12,345 nucleotides of DNA from Woeseiaceae bacterium (GTDB taxonomy: Bacteria; Acidobacteriota; Vicinamibacteria; Vicinamibacterales; UBA823), in contig NZSH01000049.1 in assembly GCA_002696705.1 (NCBI GenBank), positions 1 to 12,345 on the forward strand, in the 5' to 3' direction. The position numbers were made by a program, and so were the translations under genes. This document shows positions 7,198-12,345 of the stretch, in pieces (positions within the stretch are counted from its first letter, which is position 1; every line of letters starts with the position of its first letter). The notes below the pieces were generated by a model. That model saw only the letters and a program-made list of their open reading frames with translations, was not told the DNA's origin and did not search any database.

Positions 7198-8163
7198 ATG
7201 ATTTATGAGATAGGTGGTCTGATAATTGCGTTCGCCTTTGTCGCTAAAGGCGGCGACATGTTTGTTGATTCAAGTGTACAAATCGCCAACACCTTACGAG
7301 TGCCACGCCTGATCATCGGAGGAACACTCGTTAGCCTCGCCACGACCATTCCAGAGTTAGTTGTTTCAGTTACCGCAAGCTACCTTGGCGATTCCGGCAT
7401 TGCATTAGGGAATGCTGTCGGCTCCGCTATCGTGGACATGGGACTTGTCACCGGAACAGTGGCACTAATTTTACCAGTGACAGTTGACCGGACAGTCTTT
7501 CGGAGACGAGCATGGTGGGTAAGAATCGCAGCTATTCTGCTTGTGATCGTTTCGTGGAACCAAGTCATTGGCCAGCTGCCTGGCTTTGGGCTGTTTATTT
7601 TTTCCTGCCTGTACCTTTTTGCTGACTATCGATACATTAGACGGAAACAGAATCAGGAACCACGTTCCTTAGACGACGCTCCTCCTGAAAATGGAAGATC
7701 CAACATAAATATTGCATTACGATTCATTCTTGGGGCAGTTTTAATCGTTATTGGCAGTCGACTGCTCTTGGAGACTGGCACCTCACTTGCGACAAGAATG
7801 GGAGTCCCCTCGGTCCTTATAGGACTCTCAGTCGTGGCAATGGGAACATCGTTACCAGAATTAGTAACCGGCATTTCGGCTGCACGTAAGGGTGTGCCAG
7901 ATCTTTCCGTGGGAAACGTCCTTGGTGCTAATTTATTAAATATCGCAATGATCGTCGGACTGGCAGGGACAATTAGACCACTTATCGTAGCGGATTTCGT
8001 ACAGTGGTATTCGTACCCATGGCTATTTGTGTTTATAGCGACACTTGGCCTGACACTTGGCCGATCGGGAACCTTAGACCGTCGAGGTGGCATGGTACTC
8101 GTCGGCCTCTACATCGTGTACGCAACTGGCCTTGCGGTCTCCGGCACCTTGGCCCTTTACTGA
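7198..8163 (+). CDS. CaCA-superfamily Na+(H+)/Ca2+ exchanger, YrbG-like
   Basis: Inner-membrane cation antiporter, probably exchanging Ca2+ for Na+ or H+. The 321 residues form two homologous halves separated by a hydrophilic loop (about 146-170), the normal CaCA layout of about ten helices. The first alpha repeat (about 41-83) has LATTIPELVVS with Glu53 and GNAVGSAIVDMG with Asp80. The second (about 207-252) has AMGTSLPELVTG with Glu221 and GNVLGANLLNIAM with Asn248. Both acidic residues central to ion binding are present. The first repeat departs from the usual GTSLPE and GSNxxN patterns (TTIPE, GSAIVD). The start at 7198 places the first helix as in YrbG relatives, but no clear ribosome-binding site precedes it; instead a small inverted repeat GGACGAGTCC (7185-7194) lies just upstream. 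It converges on the following - strand gene. Ion specificity is not certain. Confidence 0.9.
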   Translation: MIYEIGGLIIAFAFVAKGGDMFVDSSVQIANTLRVPRLIIGGTLVSLATTIPELVVSVTASYLGDSGIALGNAVGSAIVDMGLVTGTVALILPVTVDRTVFRRRAWWVRIAAILLVIVSWNQVIGQLPGFGLFIFSCLYLFADYRYIRRKQNQEPRSLDDAPPENGRSNINIALRFILGAVLIVIGSRLLLETGTSLATRMGVPSVLIGLSVVAMGTSLPELVTGISAARKGVPDLSVGNVLGANLLNIAMIVGLAGTIRPLIVADFVQWYSYPWLFVFIATLGLTLGRSGTLDRRGGMVLVGLYIVYATGLAVSGTLALY

Positions 8164-8171
8164 TCGTCGGT

Positions 8172-8186
8172 CGTTTCTAAGAAACG
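8172..8186 (+). other. Short perfect hairpin between convergent genes, possible bidirectional terminator
   Basis: CGTTTC (8172-8177) and GAAACG (8181-8186) form a 6-bp stem with a 3-base loop. GGT and ACC flanks (8169-8171, 8191-8193) can extend it across an internal loop. It lies in the 54-base gap between two convergent genes. There is no strong T-run on either side, so terminator activity is only possible. Confidence 0.3.
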
Positions 8187-8217
8187 TCGAACCTCTTGCA
8201 TCTCAACAAACTCATCA

Positions 8218-9528
8218 TTAGAGCGTCGGTGTATCCCTCGTCGCCCGCCAACATGCCGGCATCAAGAGAATATTCGCGCAAATCCTACCCAACACGATGG
8301 CGGTGACCGCAGCCATTACGCCAACCGAATTGAAGTGTTGAATTGCAATCCATAGAATCATCGCAATTCCTACCACCTCGATTGCAGTTGCCCAAGTGAT
8401 GACTTTCGTCGTTCGCGCGTTCACCAATAAAGCACGCTGAAACGAAAGCAGCACAGACAGGGCTGGTAAAAGAACTAGAATTTTAAGTGGGGGAATGGCA
8501 AATTCAGTCAACCCAATCGAAAGACCCGACACGTCATAAAACCACAAAAAGGATAAGGGGCTGTAAGCTATCACAGCTAAACAGACCGACGTAACGATGG
8601 CCAACGTACAGGCGACGTTTCGGAGTGGGCGGTACTGTTCCATATGGTCGCCCAGCAATGCGATAGAAGCATCCTGGAACGATAGGCCAAGACTTCGAAA
8701 CAGAAAAGTTAAGCCGTTTAACACCGGAAGAACAGCCAATGATTCAAGAGCCATCCGACTCTGCCCCATGAAAAACGTTACCATTGGTTGAACCCCCATT
8801 GCCAAAAAGGAGCTCAACGCTAACGGAACATAGAATTTAACGACATTGCTCAATGTCAACGGCTGCCCTTCTGTTTTTCTTCGGTCCATTAAGGCTCGAA
8901 TTGCTCGCCTCGACATTCTACGCACGGCCAATGCTTCTGCAACCACGGCGACAGATAAAGCTAACGCGCCTACAAGCGCCCCGGATATGGACAACCACCA
9001 CCCTGCAATGACTGCTGTCGCACACATCGTTACTAACCGGACCACAGTGCCATACGCAACGCGACGAGTCATATCGTGCCGAATGAGTAGTCCTTGAAGT
9101 AAACGTCGATATCCGATCGCTCCTGGCCATGGCAACATCAGAATCAGCGCTTGATGAGTCAGACTTGCCACAGCAACTGGTAGATTCAACCAGGACGCTA
9201 ACGTGTCAAATACTGGTGGCATAACAATGATCACCATTACACCGGTCATCAATGCAGAAAGCGCGATCGTGAACCGACGAAAGACAAGGTAACTGTCACG
9301 ATTGTTAACAAGCGCTGTTGATGCGCTCATCAACATGATGACCGGCGACTCTACGATGATAGCGAAGGCAAACGCGACTCCGTAAGCAGCAAGGTTAGGA
9401 GCTGCGTCAGGTAAGCGGGCAATGACGGCAGCTAAGAATGGACCTTCGACTGCCATCATCAACCAGGTGCCAGCCAAAGGCATCCAGAAAACAAGAATGC
9501 GTCGCGTCTTTAAGGGTTCTGCAGTCAT
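8218..9528 (-). CDS. Multi-pass membrane protein, MATE/MOP-like (possibly ANK-type)
   Basis: A 436-residue, strongly hydrophobic protein with about twelve predicted membrane segments, no signal-peptide cleavage site and a short polar C-terminal tail. It has two-fold architecture: FWMPLAGTWLMMAVEGPFLAAVI near residues 13-35 and FYVPLALSSFLAMGVQPMVTFFMG near 230-253 look like equivalent first helices of two halves. This is the hallmark of the MATE/MOP exporter fold. The segment NLAAYGVAFAFAIIVESPVIMLMSASTALV near 45-74 has the arrangement I associate with the ANK (progressive ankylosis) branch rather than classical drug-efflux MATE proteins. The ATG (9526-9528) has AGG 7 bases upstream. The gene stands alone, convergent with the exchanger and divergent, 36 bases away, from the YtxJ-like gene. 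Substrate unknown; a transporter or flippase role is inferred from fold alone. Confidence 0.75.
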   Translation of the reverse strand: MTAEPLKTRRILVFWMPLAGTWLMMAVEGPFLAAVIARLPDAAPNLAAYGVAFAFAIIVESPVIMLMSASTALVNNRDSYLVFRRFTIALSALMTGVMVIIVMPPVFDTLASWLNLPVAVASLTHQALILMLPWPGAIGYRRLLQGLLIRHDMTRRVAYGTVVRLVTMCATAVIAGWWLSISGALVGALALSVAVVAEALAVRRMSRRAIRALMDRRKTEGQPLTLSNVVKFYVPLALSSFLAMGVQPMVTFFMGQSRMALESLAVLPVLNGLTFLFRSLGLSFQDASIALLGDHMEQYRPLRNVACTLAIVTSVCLAVIAYSPLSFLWFYDVSGLSIGLTEFAIPPLKILVLLPALSVLLSFQRALLVNARTTKVITWATAIEVVGIAMILWIAIQHFNSVGVMAAVTAIVLGRICANILLMPACWRATRDTPTL

Positions 9529-9564
9529 CTAAGACCTGGATCGAACATTCGTCCGTTCCCTGCT

Positions 9565-9951
9565 ATGATGAAACAAATGCCTAACACTCTCAGGCCACTT
9601 CGAAGTATCACTGCTTTTGAAAAGGCAATTACTGAATCGAGCGAGAAGATTGTCTTAATTTTTAAACACTCCAATTCCTGCGACCTAAGCGCCATGGCTT
9701 TAGATGAAGTCACCCAGCACCTTGAGCAGGCTTCTTCTTTGACGATTTATTATCTCATTACGGTTCAATCAGAACGGGAGGTGTCAAACGATGTGAGTGA
9801 GCGACTTGGTATCCCTCACGCCACGCCACAAATCATTCTAGTGCGTAACGGAAAAGCTCTCTGGAGCGCGTCTCACCTGCAAATTACAAGAGAAACTCTA
9901 CGGGAAGCTGAAGCGACTCATACACAGACTGCTACCGTGCCGAATACTTAA
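9565..9951 (+). CDS. YtxJ-like monothiol bacilliredoxin-type protein
   Basis: A thioredoxin-fold protein of the YtxJ family, whose members are proposed monothiol bacilliredoxins acting on mixed disulfides in the cytosol. The core reads VLIFKHSNSCDLSAMAL (30-46), with a single active-site Cys39 followed by Asp-Leu-Ser, so CxxS rather than CxxC. LGIPHATPQIILVRNGKALWSASH (about 81-104) supplies the cis-Pro strand and the conserved C-terminal WSASHxxIT motif. At 128 residues it is slightly longer than usual because of a Thr-rich tail. ATGs at 9565, 9568 and 9577 are all in frame and none has a good ribosome-binding site. TATGAT (9564-9569) could itself be a -10 box placing transcription start at about 9576, giving a leaderless message from 9577. 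Family assignment is good; whether the host makes bacillithiol is unknown. Confidence 0.82.
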   Translation: MMKQMPNTLRPLRSITAFEKAITESSEKIVLIFKHSNSCDLSAMALDEVTQHLEQASSLTIYYLITVQSEREVSNDVSERLGIPHATPQIILVRNGKALWSASHLQITRETLREAEATHTQTATVPNT

Positions 9952-9978
9952 TTATATCACTTAAACTAGAGCCGCAGG

Positions 9979-9990
9979 CGGGACGTCCCG
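9979..9990. repeat. 12-bp perfect palindrome between convergent genes
   Basis: CGGGACGTCCCG is fully self-complementary. It lies in the 79-base gap between the 3' ends of the YtxJ-like gene and the HicB-like gene. It could be an operator or part of a terminator, but no T-run follows. Confidence 0.4.
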
Positions 9991-10030
9991 AGAAGTTTCG
10001 AGTGTGAATCTATAGCCTAATAATCAGTTC

Positions 10031-10357
10031 TCAACAACAATCGAATTCTCTCACATCAATTTTTTGAGAATGGAACTTCGTGGCTACCGCTTCCCTCCCT
10101 AAATCAATCTGGCATCCTTTAATTAGCTCTGCCTGTTCCAAACGCTTCCAATAATGTAACGGCGCCTGTCGAAATAGATTGATTTGTGCGTTCTTTGCTA
10201 CCGCACTTTGTATCCTAATCCGAATGAGATTGTAGAGTGACGTGACCACACGATCGCGCGACCGTCCACTCGTGCAAAAATCCATCTCAAGGCAATGTGC
10301 AACAAGCTGGCTGTCTTTCATGTAAACAAGCACGGTGAGCGGTGGAATAACAGTCAC
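10031..10357 (-). CDS. Solitary HicB-like small protein
   Basis: A 108-residue protein whose first half resembles the HicB/UPF0150 RNase H-like antitoxin fold: a beta strand LTVLVYMKDSQ (8-18), then LVAHCLEMDFCTSGRSRDRVV (18-38), the usual position of the A-x-x-x-E-x-D segment, then a helix (about 39-57). The second half (NLFRQAPLHYWKRLE, about 60-74, and a short polar tail) matches what I recall of acidobacterial and related hypothetical proteins of this type. No HicA-like toxin ORF is adjacent, so a toxin-antitoxin function is not supported. The start is GTG (10355-10357), chosen because AGAGGA (complement of 10363-10368) lies 5 bases upstream. It diverges from the AP-superfamily gene across 178 bases, which hold two 5-bp hairpins (10449-10465 and 10475-10491) and no clear promoter. 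Confidence 0.6.
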   Translation of the reverse strand: MTVIPPLTVLVYMKDSQLVAHCLEMDFCTSGRSRDRVVTSLYNLIRIRIQSAVAKNAQINLFRQAPLHYWKRLEQAELIKGCQIDLGREAVATKFHSQKIDVREFDCC

Positions 10358-10535
10358 GATTGTCCTCTAACGCTTGCAGACTGGACTCAATATTCCAATC
10401 AACGATAGACCGGAACCCCAAATTAGCACTCTCTTATGGAATATCGGTCAGATCTGGATAATCTGTAGGCGTTTCACAGTTGATTTCTGTGGAGTGATAC
10501 ACTCAAGAATAGGCAAGATTTAGGAGATTACGCCC

Positions 10536-12119
10536 ATGGGAACCCTATTACCCTTCATCCTCGTTGGCTCTCTCATTTTTGGTCAGGCGGGGAGTGACAC
10601 AGAACTAGATCGCACTCAAGATTCCATTGGCGATAAATCCCACCATTGGACCCTACAAGCAGGAATCCAATCGGAAGATAGTTCTCCCCCTAAAACTCAA
10701 AGACAAAAACACTTAGAGATGTTCGCTAGAGCATATTATCCAGGTCGCAGTGGGCAAATCATGCTTGTTCCTGTTGAGGGTGAGATGGTGCTAGAACCAG
10801 ACGACCACCAATATCGATTCATGCACGGTAGTCCATGGACCTATGATGCAAAAATTCCACTAGTCTTCTTCGGTCCTGGTTTTATTCGTCAAGGGCAATG
10901 GATGGAGCCAGTTGTCCAACAAGACATCGCGACGACCCTAGCAAGTCTGCTCGACCTTTCCAAACCAGCTTCAATGACCGGCCGCACCCTTTCCACGGCG
11001 CTTTTAGAAACTAACTCACTGCCTCGCGCAATCTTGCTAGTTGTCCTAGATGGCATGAGGTTCGATTATCTTGATCGCTACACGAACGAGATGCCGACTA
11101 TTACTCGCCTTCGCCACGACGGTTCGTCGTTCGAAAACACACGAGTAAATTATCTCCCCACTCTGACTAGTGTCGGGCATGCAACGATCGTAACTGGTGC
11201 TGACCCTAAGATTCACGGTATCGCAGCAAATACGATGTTCGATCACGTGTCAGGGCGCTCAACAGGTGCGTATCCAGACTATTCGCCAGCAAACCTAATG
11301 GCGTTAACCCTCGGCGACCTTTGGAATCTTCGAACGCATGGTCGCTCGGTCATTATCGCCCAAGGCACAACGGCACGAGCAACCATTCCTCTCGCAGGTC
11401 ATGGTGGCTGCATGATCAACGGGCATCCAACTTTATTAGCTATGTTCGAAGGTTCAACCGCACGTTGGGTCGGTGATACAGACTGCTATCGACTACCCAG
11501 TTATCTTCGTGATGTAGATGCAAGTACGCTCTGGACAAACCCCAATGAGGTTTCGAGTGACTATTCTATTTCTTCAGGAAGCACACTACTACGCACTCCC
11601 CTTTTCCCAGTTTTCCAAGTCGATGCGCTTGTTACAATGATACAAAACGAACGGGTCGGTGTAGATGCGATTACAGATCTGGTGTTTGTGAATTTTAAAA
11701 CGCCAGATTATGTCGGACATCAATATGGACCAAACTCACAGGAATTACGTGAAACGCTTGCTACACTCGATGAGCAGTTAGGTCGCGTGATCCAAACGCT
11801 GGATGCCCAGATAGGTGATGATGGGTATGTTATTGCTTTGACTGCCGACCATGGTATGCCTTCCGAAGCGGGTAATGCTTGGCGAGGACGTCATTACACG
11901 AATGAGATCGTTTCCACACTGCACGACCAGTTTGACCCAGACGGTCGCCGAGTTGTGCTCTTCTATGGCGATCCAGCAGACAATCAAATCTTCGTTGACA
12001 CAGAACGTGCGGAGGAGTTGGGACTGACTCTGGATGAGATGGCGGCCTATCTTGAAACGTTACCATTCATCTCAGCCGCATTTACTGAAACGGAAGTGGC
12101 TAGCGCGGTGATGCAATGA
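10536..12119 (+). CDS. Alkaline-phosphatase-superfamily hydrolase with permuted domain order
   Basis: A 527-residue metallo-phosphohydrolase related to PafA/NPP-type enzymes. Predicted metal and catalytic residues are Asp172 (VVLDGMRFDYL), nucleophile Thr209 (YLPTLTSVGHATIVTG), Asp391 and His395 (DYVGHQYG), Asp438 and His439 (TADHGMP) and His97 (FMHGSPWTYD). The order is unusual. Residues about 61-156 (YYPGRSGQIMLVPVEG, HGSPWTYDAKIPLVFFGPG, DIATTLASLLDL, GRTLSTAL) correspond to what is normally the C-terminal end of the family. The catalytic N-terminal domain starts only at about 163. The protein ends where canonical members would continue into the YHPGRSG segment. Residues 1-18 are hydrophobic and may be a signal sequence, though without a basic N-region. 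AGGAG (about 10522-10526) precedes the ATG by about 9 bases. A secreted or periplasmic phosphatase/phosphodiesterase role is likely; substrate unknown. Confidence 0.88.
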   Translation: MGTLLPFILVGSLIFGQAGSDTELDRTQDSIGDKSHHWTLQAGIQSEDSSPPKTQRQKHLEMFARAYYPGRSGQIMLVPVEGEMVLEPDDHQYRFMHGSPWTYDAKIPLVFFGPGFIRQGQWMEPVVQQDIATTLASLLDLSKPASMTGRTLSTALLETNSLPRAILLVVLDGMRFDYLDRYTNEMPTITRLRHDGSSFENTRVNYLPTLTSVGHATIVTGADPKIHGIAANTMFDHVSGRSTGAYPDYSPANLMALTLGDLWNLRTHGRSVIIAQGTTARATIPLAGHGGCMINGHPTLLAMFEGSTARWVGDTDCYRLPSYLRDVDASTLWTNPNEVSSDYSISSGSTLLRTPLFPVFQVDALVTMIQNERVGVDAITDLVFVNFKTPDYVGHQYGPNSQELRETLATLDEQLGRVIQTLDAQIGDDGYVIALTADHGMPSEAGNAWRGRHYTNEIVSTLHDQFDPDGRRVVLFYGDPADNQIFVDTERAEELGLTLDEMAAYLETLPFISAAFTETEVASAVMQ

Positions 12120-12141
12120 AGATCGATGATCACCCAAACAA

Positions 12142-12345
12142 TCACAACCAACTATCTAGCAGCGTACCATCACGAATAATCGTCTCAGCACGGTCAGAAC
12201 CAGTCGAAACAATCACGACTGGAACACCCGTAACTTCCTCAATACGGCTTACGTAATTCTTGGCTTCCTTTGGTAGGTCCTCATAATTTTGTGCACCCCG
12301 AGTGGGCGTAGACCATCCGGGAAGCTTTTCGTAAATTGGCTCAAA
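12142..12345 (-). CDS. purA: Adenylosuccinate synthetase PurA, C-terminal part (5' end outside window)
   Basis: The last 67 residues of PurA, the GTP-dependent enzyme that joins IMP and aspartate in AMP synthesis. The fragment begins [11 protein letters not shown], continues with [18 protein letters not shown] and [10 protein letters not shown], and reaches [12 protein letters not shown], the conserved C-terminal pattern (LPGW, LP-x-x-A-x-x-Y, GVP, S-x-G-x-x-R). A short tail [11 protein letters not shown] follows. The stop codon TGA is the complement of 12142-12144. It converges on the AP-superfamily gene with only 22 bases between stops and no obvious terminator. The gene runs off the window edge, so start, length and promoter are not visible. 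Confidence 0.92.
   Translation of the reverse strand, partial: FEPIYEKLPGWSTPTRGAQNYEDLPKEAKNYVSRIEEVTGVPVVIVSTGSDRAETIIRDGTLLDSWL

Noticed and set aside
7177..7200. Resemblance of GGACGAGTCC to hammerhead ribozyme stem II.
   Set aside because: The required CUGAUGA and GAAA core elements are not arranged around it.
8846..9130. Open frames on both strands inside the MATE/ANK-like gene.
   Set aside because: They lie wholly within a well-supported membrane-protein gene, lack family motifs and are typical shadow frames.
10434..10462. TTATGG - 17 bases - GATAAT as promoter for the AP-superfamily gene.
   Set aside because: The -35 matches consensus at only about two positions; not strong enough to annotate.

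Overview
The window is a bacterial chromosome segment of roughly even base composition with compact, mostly intact genes. The clearest block is a complete carrier-protein (LysW) amino-acid operon on the + strand (1277-6395): lysW, lysX, lysY/argC, lysZ/argB, lysJ/argD, lysK/argE. This route is known from Thermus/Deinococcus, several other bacterial phyla and archaea. The LysW route, a monothiol YtxJ-like thioredoxin-fold protein, a CstA transporter and large AP-superfamily phosphatases together suggest an Acidobacteriota-like or similar environmental lineage. That placement is an inference by eye, not a database result.

Layout. 1-971 is the 3' part of a cstA-type transporter gene. 972-1276 is noncoding except for a short leader ORF: a good sigma70-type promoter (1049-1078), a 31-codon leader peptide (1097-1192) containing the run Lys-Arg-Lys-Arg-Lys-Arg, and an intrinsic terminator (1220-1254) just before the lysW ribosome-binding site. 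Upstream segments of the leader can pair in the mutually exclusive way expected of a transcription attenuator. 1277-6395 is the LysW operon with short gaps or overlaps. 6430-6927 (- strand) encodes an unrecognised exported or membrane protein. 7198-8163 (+) is a CaCA-family cation/Ca2+ exchanger, convergent with a MATE/ANK-like multi-pass membrane protein (8218-9528, -). A YtxJ-like thiol protein (9565-9951, +) diverges from the latter. 10031-10357 (-) is a solitary HicB-like small protein. 10536-12119 (+) is an alkaline-phosphatase-superfamily hydrolase whose normally C-terminal portion lies at its N terminus. 12142-12345 (-) is the 3' end of purA.

How it fits together. In the LysW pathway the side carboxylate of LysW's C-terminal Glu is joined to the amino group of glutamate or 2-aminoadipate (LysX). 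The substrate's side chain is phosphorylated (LysZ), reduced (LysY) and transaminated (LysJ), and the product ornithine or lysine is released (LysK). Only one ligase gene is visible, and the leader peptide alternates Lys and Arg codons. The simplest reading is an operon serving both lysine and arginine synthesis and controlled by supply of both charged tRNAs. This Lys/Arg attenuator is the most interesting signal in the window, followed by the apparent circular permutation of the AP-superfamily enzyme.
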